DNA of 64,000 bases from Anaerolineae bacterium (GTDB lineage: Bacteria; Chloroflexota; Anaerolineae; B4-G1; SLSP01): NCBI GenBank assembly GCA_026645815.1, contig JAPKMR010000006.1:51734-115733 (forward strand). The letters run 5' to 3'. Of the stretch, positions 50,632-58,459 are shown in pieces. The notes below the pieces were generated by a model that did no database searches, had not been told where the DNA came from, and saw nothing but the letters and a program-made list of their open reading frames with translations. The position numbers and the translations under genes are program-made. Every line of letters begins with the position of its first letter. The first letter of the stretch is position 1.

Positions 50632-52233
50632 ATGATTAGTGCGATACAAGTTTTAGGCGGGCTCGCTTTCTTCTTGTTCGGAGTGCGCCTGTTGAGCGGC
50701 GGTATGGAGAAGCTCGCCGGCGACCAGATTCAGCAGTGGTTGGATCGTGTGACTGCTCGCCCATTGCGTGCGGCGCTTTTCGGCGCCGGCGCCACAGCTC
50801 TGGTGCAAAGTAGCAGTTTGCTCATGGTGACGATGATCGGCTTAATCAATGCCAATCTGATGACGCTGCCTCAAGTCATCGGGGTGATGATGGGGCAAGA
50901 GATCGGTACAACCCTCACTGCCCAGATAGCTGCATTTCATTTGGGGGACTATGCGCTCATCTTTGTGGTGATTGGCTTTGCAATGCAAGAGTTCGCGCCC
51001 CATGGGCGCTGGCGCGATTATGGCGAGGTGGTATTGGGTTTTGGTACGCTATTTGTGGGCATGAATCTCATGTCCAGCGCCCTCAAAGTTCTGACAGAGA
51101 TACCTGCAGTGGGTACCTGGTTGGCGCTGATGGGGCAACACCAATTCGCGGGCATTATTGCGGGGATAGTGGCGACCGCTGTGGTACAGAGCAGCTCGGC
51201 GGTAACGGGGTTGGTGGTGGCGTTAGGTATGAGCCATGCCGTTACATTGTCAGGTGCCGTGGCTTTATTATTGGGGGCAAATATTGGTACCTGTGTCACA
51301 GGATTTATCGCTTCGTTCCGCTTGTCGGCGGGCGCCCGTCAGGCATCTGTGGCGCAGATTCTCATCAACGTCACCGGCGTATTATTGTTCATCCCTTTCT
51401 TACAGCCCTTTGCACGCCTGGTCGCTTTGACCTCGGATAGCCTGCCTCGGCAGATTGCCAACGCGCACACCGTCTTCAACATTGTCGTTAGTGTGGCTCT
51501 CTTTCCCTTTATTGGCATATTGGGGCGGGTGACACAGCGCCTGGTGCCGGAAAGGGTCTCCTCGAAGAAGCGTGCGGTGACCGCATATATTGACTCACGG
51601 CAGTACAGCATTCCCTCGGTTGCTCTGACGGAAGCATTCCGCGAGTTGTTGCGCATGGGGCAGACGGCAGCGGAGATGCTGGAGTTGAGCCGACAGGCGC
51701 TTGTGGAGAGTGATGCCACCGTTATCCCTGGCGCATTGGAACGAGAGACTGCCTTGCTCGATCCTGTCTCCGAGCAGTTGGAGGATTTCTTGAACAAATT
51801 GTTACGCACGGAGCTGAGCGAGCAACAACAGCAACGTGCGTTGCAGATCAAGGGATTGGTCACGGATATTGAGCGCGTGGGGGATCAGAGTGAAAACCTG
51901 GTCGAAGAAGCCCAACGCAAAGACGCCGAGCAAATTCCGTTTAGTTCAGACGCGGTGGCGGAACTGGAGCAGCTTTTCCGCCATGCGGAGAAGACCTACG
52001 GAATGGCATTGCAAGCGCTGGAAACTGGAAATCACATCTTGGCGGAGCGGGCTTGTCGCTTGGAGGATGAATTCGACCACATGTACATGGAAACGCGCAA
52101 TGCGCATATCCGCCGGGTTGAGGACGGGGTATGTGCGCCAGAAGCGGATTTCACCTTCATTGAAGTGCTCCGCAATCTGGAGCGTATCTGCGACCATTCT
52201 GAAAATCTGGCGCAGAGCGTGCTGGAAAACTGA
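50632..52233 (+). CDS. Na/Pi cotransporter family protein with PhoU-like domain
   Basis: A 533-residue NptA/YjbB-type protein. The membrane part (about 1-310) carries the two family QSSS repeats (LVQSSSLLMVTMIGLIN and VVQSSSAVTGLVVALG) and TTLTAQIAAFH / GTCVTGFIASF. A cytoplasmic PhoU-like helical domain follows (about 345-530). It would move phosphate with sodium. Start ATG 50632 (GTG at 50629 adjacent). A single-gene unit with a 3' hairpin. Confidence 0.92.
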   Translation: MISAIQVLGGLAFFLFGVRLLSGGMEKLAGDQIQQWLDRVTARPLRAALFGAGATALVQSSSLLMVTMIGLINANLMTLPQVIGVMMGQEIGTTLTAQIAAFHLGDYALIFVVIGFAMQEFAPHGRWRDYGEVVLGFGTLFVGMNLMSSALKVLTEIPAVGTWLALMGQHQFAGIIAGIVATAVVQSSSAVTGLVVALGMSHAVTLSGAVALLLGANIGTCVTGFIASFRLSAGARQASVAQILINVTGVLLFIPFLQPFARLVALTSDSLPRQIANAHTVFNIVVSVALFPFIGILGRVTQRLVPERVSSKKRAVTAYIDSRQYSIPSVALTEAFRELLRMGQTAAEMLELSRQALVESDATVIPGALERETALLDPVSEQLEDFLNKLLRTELSEQQQQRALQIKGLVTDIERVGDQSENLVEEAQRKDAEQIPFSSDAVAELEQLFRHAEKTYGMALQALETGNHILAERACRLEDEFDHMYMETRNAHIRRVEDGVCAPEADFTFIEVLRNLERICDHSENLAQSVLEN

Positions 52234-52251
52234 ATCTTACCTCATACAGAG

Positions 52252-52289
52252 AACGCCGCCCCCACAGCGAAGGTTTTGGGGGCGGCGTT
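52252..52289 (+). terminator. Hairpin between the Na/Pi gene and the PPOX pseudogene
   Basis: A perfect 12-bp stem AACGCCGCCCCC / GGGGGCGGCGTT with a 14-base loop. It is symmetric, so it could serve both converging units; the T-run is weak. Confidence 0.65.
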
Positions 52290-52305
52290 GCATTGGGAGT
52301 TCTTT

Positions 52306-52566
52306 CTAGAAACGCCAGCGGGTCACATTTTGCGGAAACTGTGTCCAGGCGAAAGCAACCTGTGGGCGCATCTCGCACAGCCCATCCTCATCCCAGGCTT
52401 CAGGCGTCGGTGCGTAGCCGCTGGCGGCGTATTTCGCGCAATAAGCGGCTGAGACCGCTTTAGCCAACTTCCGAGGCGGCGCTCCGATATCGCGCGCTGT
52501 GCCTTCAAGGATGACGACATCATCACCGCTCTCCAGATGGACCGCAACGGCGGGATTGGCGGCGAT
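52306..52566 (-). pseudogene. 3' remnant of a PPOX-class (pyridoxamine oxidase-like) flavin/F420 protein
   Basis: An 86-codon open frame with no start, read leftward from 52566 to the TAG at 52306. It encodes IAANPAVAVHLESGDDVVIL, then EGTARDIGAPP, matching the C-terminal half of the PPOX family (the R.LaaNP.vavHLesG..vvvleG block). The frame begins exactly at the inner edge of the family A element at 52567. The N-terminal half is not found on the other side, so insertion was accompanied or followed by deletion. Confidence 0.75.
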
Positions 52567-52676
52567 GGGTGCGTCTCAACTTTGGGGTAAGAGCAAGGTG
52601 ACTATCATAAAAATGCCTTTCTCTTCTGCGCCCTGTAGGGGACCTGAGATTTTCACCCCCGTTTTGAAACGCACCC
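52567..52676 (-). mobile_element. MITE-like element, family A, copy 2 (short)
   Basis: A 110-bp element with ends GGGTGCGTCTCAA (52567-52579) and TTGAAACGCACCC (52664-52676). The interior matches the copy at 29684-29845 in inverted orientation (e.g. ACCCCAAAGTTG and GGGGGTGAAAATCTCAGG on the minus strand) but lacks the 50-bp palindromic core. No target duplication is visible. Confidence 0.8.
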
Positions 52677-52784
52677 TGCGGGCAGACGACAGAATATTGG
52701 GAAAAATAAGGTTGGCATCTTGCAAATGGCCCCTGTCAGTGCTCAAACATCTGCGTCGCCGTACTCGGCGCTTCTCTCTGCCGG

Positions 52785-52829
52785 TGTGATTTTCGTGAAC
52801 GGGGCGCCGTCCCGTTCACGAAAATCACA
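52785..52829. repeat. Long perfect inverted repeat
   Basis: A 19-bp perfect stem (52785-52803 with 52811-52829) around a 7-base loop. It has no following T-run on either strand, so it is not a typical terminator. It lies in about 750 bases of non-coding DNA between the Na/Pi gene and the Crp gene, next to the family A element. The rest of 52677-52940 shows nothing else. Confidence 0.7.
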
Positions 52830-52940
52830 AAAAACCCCACTCTCTGCGTCGCTTTGGCGCGCCCACTTGCCCAGACGCATTGTCTCACCAAGCCGACCTT
52901 TGAACTTCCCAATAATTTGTCCTATACTCGTATTCTGCAG

Positions 52941-52968
52941 TTGTCTACCGTTGTTATCTGGATACAAT
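52941..52968 (+). promoter_or_regulatory. Promoter of the Crp/Fnr regulator gene
   Basis: TTGTCT (52941-52946), 16-base spacer, TACAAT (52963-52968), 18 bases before the ATG. Confidence 0.7.
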
Positions 52969-52986
52969 ACCCGTAGGAAGAACAGT

Positions 52987-53655
52987 ATGGATGACCAACT
53001 TAGCCAGGATCTCAGGACAATTCCGTTGCTGTCTGGGCTATCAGAGCGGACGCTTCTGCAATTAAGGCGTGTGGCGCTCCGACGGACCTACGCGCCTGGA
53101 GCGTTGATTTTGTTGGGAGGAGATCCCTGCATCGCTGTCTTCTTCATCGTTTCGGGACAGGCGCGGATCTATCGCCTCTCTGCGCAGGGACGCCAGCAGG
53201 TGTTGGCAACCCTGGGTCCGGGTCAGGGTTTCAATACTGCCCCGCCCTTTGTGCCGGAGGCATCCAATCCTGCCAGTGTAGAAGCAATTGGTGAGACCAC
53301 GGTGCTCACGTTGCGCAAAGAGGCTTTCTTGAGCCTGGTGCGCGAGTGCCCTGATTTATCTTGGGCAATTCTGGAGGATTTTGCCTCGCGCTTACTGCAT
53401 CTGACCGATTTGGTCGAGGACCTGGCGCTGCGTTCCGTGCGCGGGCGTTTGGCGCGTTTCCTGCTGGAGCAGGCGGACGGTCTGCATGTAAACCGGCAAT
53501 GGACCCAGGATGAGATGGCTGTGCATTTAGGGACCGTTCGGGATGTGGTAGGGCGGGCGCTGCGCGGTTTGGTGGATGCGGGGTTATTGCGGATCGAACG
53601 GGGACGGATTGTGTTGCTGGATCGGGAGGGCTTGGAAGTCGAATCTGATTCTTGA
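52987..53655 (+). CDS. Crp/Fnr family transcriptional regulator
   Basis: A 222-residue regulator with an N-terminal cyclic-nucleotide-binding-type beta-roll (LLSGLSERTLLQLRRVALRR, GQARIYRLSAQGRQQVLATL) and a C-terminal Crp winged helix (WTQDEMAVHLGTVRDVVGRA, LRGLVDAGLLRIERG). There is no N-terminal cysteine cluster as in FNR. Relatives in the DNR/NnrR group respond to NO or heme. Its neighbours (ferredoxin, hemerythrin protein) favour a redox or NO signal (inference). AGGAAG lies 6 bases before the ATG. Confidence 0.92.
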   Translation: MDDQLSQDLRTIPLLSGLSERTLLQLRRVALRRTYAPGALILLGGDPCIAVFFIVSGQARIYRLSAQGRQQVLATLGPGQGFNTAPPFVPEASNPASVEAIGETTVLTLRKEAFLSLVRECPDLSWAILEDFASRLLHLTDLVEDLALRSVRGRLARFLLEQADGLHVNRQWTQDEMAVHLGTVRDVVGRALRGLVDAGLLRIERGRIVLLDREGLEVESDS

Positions 53656-53686
53656 TGCAGGTCTGACTTTTGTCGTAGTGTACGCG

Positions 53687-53734
53687 CCGCCTTTCTGCTA
53701 TGCTTTGAGTATAGAACAGAAAGGCGGTTTTGTT
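53687..53734 (+). terminator. Terminator or attenuator between Crp and ferredoxin genes
   Basis: CCGCCTTTCTG (53687-53697) pairs perfectly with CAGAAAGGCGG (53717-53727), followed by TTTTGTT. It ends just 2 bases before the ferredoxin ATG, so it could reduce read-through into the redox genes. Confidence 0.7.
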
Positions 53735-53736
53735 AG

Positions 53737-53943
53737 ATGGCGCTAGGAGCTTTGCCTCAAATTGACCTTGCACGCTGTACGCTTTGTGGAAAGTGTGTGT
53801 CGGCGTGCCCGGTGCAGGCAGTAGCCATGTTAGCTGCAGGACCACAGATTGTTGCGCCTGAAGCCTGTACCTACTGCACGGCTTGTGAAGCCATCTGCCC
53901 CGAACACGCTATCACCTGTGCTTTTGAAATTGTGTGGGAGTGA
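53737..53943 (+). CDS. Two-cluster [4Fe-4S] ferredoxin
   Basis: A 68-residue bacterial-type ferredoxin with two CxxCxxCxxxCP motifs (CTLCGKCVSACP at about 14-25 and CTYCTACEAICP at about 48-59). A small cytoplasmic electron carrier. No clear Shine-Dalgarno precedes the ATG, which sits right after the hairpin at 53687. The DUF438 gene starts 19 bases downstream. Confidence 0.95.
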   Translation: MALGALPQIDLARCTLCGKCVSACPVQAVAMLAAGPQIVAPEACTYCTACEAICPEHAITCAFEIVWE

Positions 53944-53962
53944 TTTTTAAGGGAGGATTTCG

Positions 53963-55195
53963 ATGAGTGAGTTTATCAACAACCAAACTTTGCGGCAAGA
54001 AAAGCTCAAGGGCATTCTTCGCCAATTGCACGAGGGCAAGTCGGTCGCCGATGTGCAGGCTGAGTTCGCCGATCTTTTAGAGGATGTTGGCGGCGATGAG
54101 ATTGTGAATATCGAACAGGCGCTGGTTGCCGAAGGGCTTTCCCCCGATCTCATCAAGCCATTGTGCGATGTACATGTGGCGGTCTTCCGCGGTTCGTTGG
54201 ATCAGCAACCTGACCCCGAAACAATCCCCGGTCACCCCATCTTTACCTTTCGAGCTGAGAACCTCGCCGTGCAGCGGGTGCTCAATGATCTGGCAGAAGC
54301 CCTGGAGGACCTGAAAAACCTGCCGCACAAGCCCACGCTCGCTCGCGCCCGGGAATTGACCGCCAAGCTAATGCTTTATGAACGGCATTATCTGCGCAAG
54401 GAGAACATCCTCTTTGCACTCCTGGAACGCACAGGTTTCACCGGACCTTCCAAAGTAATGTGGGCTGTGCACGATGATATCCGCAAGGGATGGAAGGCTC
54501 TGAATGCCATGCTTGCGTCGGATGATGTGGTCAAGGCCCCGGACCTGGAAGCGCGCATCACGGGGATTTTTGAGCCAATGGCGCACGCCATCCGCGAGAT
54601 GATTTACAAGGAGGATAAGATTCTCTTCCCGGCTTCTCTGGAGCGGCTGACCGAGGCTGATTGGGCCGCTATCCGCACCCAGGAGGAGGAAATTGGTTAT
54701 GCCTATATTCAGGCGGGACGCCAATGGCAACCGCGTCTGGATCCGCGCGAGGCTGAAGCTGCGACTGCGGTTGAACCCGTGATTGCTGAGGGCTTGATTC
54801 CGCTCAGTGTGGGGGCGCTAACGCCCGCACAGTTGGACCTTATGTTGAAGGCTTTGCCGGTGGATGTCACCTTTGTGGACGAACATGATCAGGTGCGTTA
54901 CTTCTCCCAGGGTCAGGAGCGCATTTTCCCCCGTTCGCCTGCCATCATCGGGCGCGCGGTGCAGAATTGTCACCCGCCACAGAGCGTGGACCGCGTGCAG
55001 CGTATCGTCGAGGATTTTCGCGCCGGGCGGCGGGATGTTGCCGAATTCTGGATTCAGATGCATGGCATGTTTATTCATATCCGCTACTTTGCCTTGCGTG
55101 ATGCCGATGGCACCTATCGCGGTACATTGGAAGTGAGCCAGAATCTTAGCCCGTTGCGCGCATTGGAAGGCGAACGACGCCTGCTCGATGAGTGA
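53963..55195 (+). CDS. DUF438 protein with hemerythrin-like and PAS domains
   Basis: A 410-residue protein with three parts. N-terminal DUF438 domain (about 8-80, LKGILRQLHEGKSVADVQAE). Hemerythrin-like HHE domain (about 95-235, with H and E ligands in HPIFTFRAENLAVQ, ERHYLRKENILFALLE, WAVHDDIRKGW, YKEDKILFP). C-terminal PAS domain (about 295-400, VDVTFVDEHDQVRYFSQG, FWIQMHGMFIHIRYFALRD). Such proteins are linked to oxygen, NO or iron sensing and repair. AAGGGAGG lies 6 bases before the ATG. Confidence 0.93.
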   Translation: MSEFINNQTLRQEKLKGILRQLHEGKSVADVQAEFADLLEDVGGDEIVNIEQALVAEGLSPDLIKPLCDVHVAVFRGSLDQQPDPETIPGHPIFTFRAENLAVQRVLNDLAEALEDLKNLPHKPTLARARELTAKLMLYERHYLRKENILFALLERTGFTGPSKVMWAVHDDIRKGWKALNAMLASDDVVKAPDLEARITGIFEPMAHAIREMIYKEDKILFPASLERLTEADWAAIRTQEEEIGYAYIQAGRQWQPRLDPREAEAATAVEPVIAEGLIPLSVGALTPAQLDLMLKALPVDVTFVDEHDQVRYFSQGQERIFPRSPAIIGRAVQNCHPPQSVDRVQRIVEDFRAGRRDVAEFWIQMHGMFIHIRYFALRDADGTYRGTLEVSQNLSPLRALEGERRLLDE

Positions 55196-55202
55196 GGGTC
55201 CG

Positions 55203-55520
55203 ATGATTGAAATCTATCTGTACGGTAAACTGCGGCGTTTCGCTGAGAATTCCAGCCCAATCGGTGATAGCGTGATTCGTCTGGAACCGCTTGCCGGTGA
55301 AACCTCGCTGGCGTTGTTGCAGCGGGCAGGTATTCCGCTCGGTGAATTGCACCATGTTTTCCTCAATGGCAACCTTTTGGTGACGCGTAACCGCATGGCG
55401 CCCTGGTTGCGATATCCCCAGGCGCGAGCGGACGTATGGCGCTGGGATGATGATGTGGTGGTGAAACCTGGTGATCGTTTGGGGCTTTTTGGCGAAGATA
55501 TGCCTTCGTTGGTAGTCTAG
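55203..55520 (+). CDS. Ubiquitin-like (MoaD/ThiS-type) fold protein
   Basis: A 105-residue protein with a beta-grasp look: MIEIYLYGKLRRFAEN at the start and a C-terminal VKPGDRLGLFGEDMPSLVV. It lacks the terminal Gly-Gly needed for sulfur transfer, so it is probably not a sulfur carrier. ATG 55203 has GAGGG upstream; an ATG at 55188 overlapping the DUF438 stop is possible. It ends the Crp-redox gene run and is followed by a strong terminator. Confidence 0.7.
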   Translation: MIEIYLYGKLRRFAENSSPIGDSVIRLEPLAGETSLALLQRAGIPLGELHHVFLNGNLLVTRNRMAPWLRYPQARADVWRWDDDVVVKPGDRLGLFGEDMPSLVV

Positions 55521-55537
55521 ACTTCACATTAACATGT

Positions 55538-55576
55538 CATCCGGCTGAAGCACTTGCTTCAGCCGGATGCTTTTTT
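55538..55576 (+). terminator. Terminator of the Crp-ferredoxin-DUF438 run
   Basis: A perfect 14-bp stem CATCCGGCTGAAGC / GCTTCAGCCGGATG with a 4-base loop, then CTTTTTT. Confidence 0.97.
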
Positions 55577-55649
55577 CTGCTTGACTCAGCTTGGCCAAAA
55601 GTGTCTGCTCGACGCGTGAAGCGCGTTGAGCAAATATGAAAAAAGGCTC

Positions 55650-55702
55650 ACTAGAAAGAGTGTTTTTGGCGCCGTGCGTCGCATGGCGCCAAAAACACTT
55701 TC
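55650..55702. repeat. Inverted repeat in the intergenic region before mraY
   Basis: GTGTTTTTGGCGCC (55658-55671) pairs with GGCGCCAAAAACAC (55683-55696), extended by AGAAA/TTTCT. The following sequence (GCGGCTTTAGC ... GAACGCTGACCAGTTA, 55708-55752) is similar to 26480-26530. A TATAAT at 55778-55783 may be the mraY -10 box but no good -35 is seen. Confidence 0.55.
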
Positions 55703-55885
55703 TATAATTGCGGCTTTAGCTGGTGTGGTAAGTGGTGAACGCTGACCAGTTATGCCTGCATCCCCCGCAATTCGAGTTATAATAGAGTATAGAGTTTAAC
55801 ACATGAGTGACGAGACTTCAGCGCCGGTTTGGGCGCTCATCACGAAACTCGCACTCATCGAGTTCTATTTTGAAGGAGACTTATC

Positions 55886-56935
55886 TTGCTGCCCTGGTTA
55901 GGAAGTTACCTGGTCGAATTTTACGGTCCGTTCCGGCTTTTCAGCTCGTATCTGTTTCTTGCGACGGTGGGGACTGCATTGGCGGGAGCTGCGACATGGT
56001 ACTCACTCCCCCGTCTCTGGAACCGCTTGCCGCGGGATGTGGGTCGTGCCCATGCAGTAGCTGCTGAGCAGAGTGTAGGCAAACCGGTTGGCGCAGGCCT
56101 GATTTTCATGACGATCTTGGTGATCGTGGGCGTGTTGGTCCTCCCCTTCGATTGGTGTCGCCTTGAAATCTTTGCCTTGGTACTTGCCGCTATGCTGGTG
56201 GGTTTTGTGGACGATCGCAAGCGTGGGGGGTTGAGCGAACTGCAATTGGGTCTGGCGGATTTTGTGATAGCCTTCTTGGGCGCCCTGGCGATTTCACGCC
56301 TGGCACCGGTGACGATTTGGCTCCCGTTATACAAACAGCCGTTGGTGGTGTCACCCTGGGTCTTCATCCCCTTAGGCACAGCGCTGATCTGGTTGGCGAT
56401 TAATGCCACCAACTGTACGGATGGGGTGGATGGGCTTTCTGGCAGTTTGACCGCCTTAGCCTTTGTCTTTCTCGGTGTGATTCTGTATGCGGTGGTAGGG
56501 CATGTGGATATCTCCGAGTATTTGCTGGTGCCCCATTATGCTGATGGCGCGGACTGGGGCATCATCGCTTTTGTGTTGGTAGGCTGTCTGGCAGGCTACT
56601 TGTGGCACAATGCCCACCCGAGCGCGGTGTTGATGGGGGATGCCGGCTCAAGACCGATGGGTTTTTTGCTGGGCGTGTTGGTTCTCGCTGCGGGCAACCC
56701 CTTTCTCATCGTTGTTGTGGCCTTCATGGTCCTGGTAGATGGCGCCACGGGGTTGCTCAAGCTTGCACTGCTACGTTTTTTCAAGATCGGCATCTTCCGG
56801 AACGTGCGTTATCCGCTCCATGATCACGTTCGCAAACAATTGGGCTGGTCGAATACGCAGGTCTTGCTGCGCTTTGTGCTGTTGCAGGCAGTGATCACGC
56901 CGATTCTGTTGGTATTGCTCTTCAAAGTGCGTTAG
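55886..56935 (+). CDS. mraY: Phospho-N-acetylmuramoyl-pentapeptide-transferase family protein (MraY)
   Basis: A 349-residue polytopic enzyme that would make lipid I in peptidoglycan synthesis. Key motifs are GFVDDRKR (Asp pair), NATNCTDGVDGLSG with the catalytic Asp, and the His-rich loop LWHNAHPSAVLMGDAGSRPM. About ten membrane helices. TTG start with AGGAG 7 bases upstream. It stands alone, away from any mur/fts genes here, so a role as a WecA-like enzyme cannot be excluded, but the NCTDG and HNAHPA-type loops favour MraY. Confidence 0.9.
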   Translation: MLPWLGSYLVEFYGPFRLFSSYLFLATVGTALAGAATWYSLPRLWNRLPRDVGRAHAVAAEQSVGKPVGAGLIFMTILVIVGVLVLPFDWCRLEIFALVLAAMLVGFVDDRKRGGLSELQLGLADFVIAFLGALAISRLAPVTIWLPLYKQPLVVSPWVFIPLGTALIWLAINATNCTDGVDGLSGSLTALAFVFLGVILYAVVGHVDISEYLLVPHYADGADWGIIAFVLVGCLAGYLWHNAHPSAVLMGDAGSRPMGFLLGVLVLAAGNPFLIVVVAFMVLVDGATGLLKLALLRFFKIGIFRNVRYPLHDHVRKQLGWSNTQVLLRFVLLQAVITPILLVLLFKVR

Positions 56936-56967
56936 GGCACACAAAAACCGGAAGGAATGGCGGGATG

Positions 56968-56996
56968 ATTGTGGTGGGACTTGGCCCCACCACAAT
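56968..56996. terminator. Bidirectional terminator between mraY and cysS
   Basis: An 11-bp stem ATTGTGGTGGG / CCCACCACAAT with a 7-base loop, between two converging genes. Confidence 0.75.
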
Positions 56997-57017
56997 TATC
57001 CTTCTCAAGAACAGATT

Positions 57018-58391
57018 CTAAGCCGGCTTTATGCGCGGTCCCTGAGGCATATCCTCGATTTCATAGCCGGCGGCTTTGATTTTCTCGCGCAGCGCATCGG
57101 CATCTTGCCAGCGCCGTTCGGCGCGGGCGACTTGTCGCTGCTCCGCCAGCTCCAGAATCTCGGCAGGGATGACGACCTCCTCCGGTTCCCACTCCACCAA
57201 TCGCAGCCCTAGTACCTCGTCGAATTTGAGCAACGTCGCCTTCTTCGCTCCCTCGGCTAACTCACTTTTGACCAGGTCCCACACTACTGCCAATGCGCGC
57301 GGCATATTGAGATCGTCGTTGATTTCGGCGGCAAAACGCGCCAGAAAATCGGCATCTATCTCACTGGGGGCGCCCCAACTGTGGCAGGCGGCGCGTAAGC
57401 GATTGAGCGCTGTGCCCGCGCTCTCTAGCGCCTCCCATCCGAAATTGAGCCGTGCGCGGTAATGTGCGCCCAGGCACATAAAGCGGTAAGCCAGGGGGTC
57501 GTAGCCCTCATCTATGAGCGTCTGTACGGTGAGAAAGTTGCCTACGGATTTGCCCATGCGCGCGGCATTGATTTGCAGGAAATAGCCGTGTACCCAGAAA
57601 TTCGCCAGTCGCGTGTTGTGGCAAGCTTCTGTCTGGGCAATCTCATTGGTGTGGTGCACGGTGATATGGTCCTCACCACCACAATGGATATCGAAGAAGG
57701 GTCCCAGATATTTAGCCGACATCGCCGAGCATTCGATGTGCCATCCGGGAAAGCCCTTTCCCCAAGGGCTATCCCATTCCATTTGCCGTTGTTGGTCCAG
57801 CGGGCTGAATTTCCAGAGCGCAAAATCGGTGCTGTGGTGTTTTTCGCCCAGGTCAACACGTGAGCCAGCTTGCAGTCCCTCGATATCTAGTCGCCCCAGA
57901 TAACCGTAGTCGGGCAATTTCGAGGTATCGAAGTAGATTCCATCTGATGTGCGATAGGTGTAGCCGTGCGCCTCAATGCAGCGCACGGTCTCGATTTGTT
58001 CCTGGATGTGGTCGGTTGCCTTGCACCAGATTGTAGGCTCCTGAATGTTGAGGCGCGCCATATCCGCGCGGAAGGCTGCGGTATACATCTCTGCAATCTC
58101 CCAGGCGGTCATCCCCGTGCGCTGTGAACCGAGCTCCATGCGATCTTCGCCGGTATCTGAGTCCGAAACCAGATGTCCTACATCGGTGATATTCATCACA
58201 TGTTTGACCTGGTAGCCGTTGAATTCCAGCACGCGACGCAGCACATCCTCGAAAATATAAGTTCGCAGATTGCCGATATGGGCGTAGTTGTAGACCGTGG
58301 GTCCACAGGCATAAAGCCCCACTTCACCGGGCTGGAGTGACTCGAAATCTCGGGCAGAACGGGTGTAGGTATCATATAGGCGCAGTTTCAT
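57018..58391 (-). CDS. cysS: Cysteinyl-tRNA synthetase
   Basis: Class I synthetase charging tRNA-Cys, 457 residues. HIGH-type motif in [17 protein letters not shown] with the zinc Cys in YACGPTV. Further zinc ligands are in [15 protein letters not shown] and [18 protein letters not shown]. The KMSKS loop appears as RMGKSVGN, a tolerated variant. ATG 58391 follows AGGAGG; an in-frame extension upstream is ignored. Read leftward, 69 bases after uvrC. Confidence 0.97.
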   Translation of the reverse strand: MKLRLYDTYTRSARDFESLQPGEVGLYACGPTVYNYAHIGNLRTYIFEDVLRRVLEFNGYQVKHVMNITDVGHLVSDSDTGEDRMELGSQRTGMTAWEIAEMYTAAFRADMARLNIQEPTIWCKATDHIQEQIETVRCIEAHGYTYRTSDGIYFDTSKLPDYGYLGRLDIEGLQAGSRVDLGEKHHSTDFALWKFSPLDQQRQMEWDSPWGKGFPGWHIECSAMSAKYLGPFFDIHCGGEDHITVHHTNEIAQTEACHNTRLANFWVHGYFLQINAARMGKSVGNFLTVQTLIDEGYDPLAYRFMCLGAHYRARLNFGWEALESAGTALNRLRAACHSWGAPSEIDADFLARFAAEINDDLNMPRALAVVWDLVKSELAEGAKKATLLKFDEVLGLRLVEWEPEEVVIPAEILELAEQRQVARAERRWQDADALREKIKAAGYEIEDMPQGPRIKPA

Positions 58392-58459
58392 GGTGTTCCT
58401 CCTATTGCAGCATGAACGCTGCGTGGTGTACAATCGTGTCCTTTTTTGCTGTGGGCGTG

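Noticed and set aside
55807..56067. An 86-codon frame overlapping the mraY start
   Set aside because: It is out of frame with the conserved mraY protein and low in complexity; the AGGAG signal fits the TTG at 55886.
57018..58391. Loss of the KMSKS signature in CysRS
   Set aside because: RMGKSVGN retains the Lys-Ser core and such variants occur in active CysRS; other motifs are intact.
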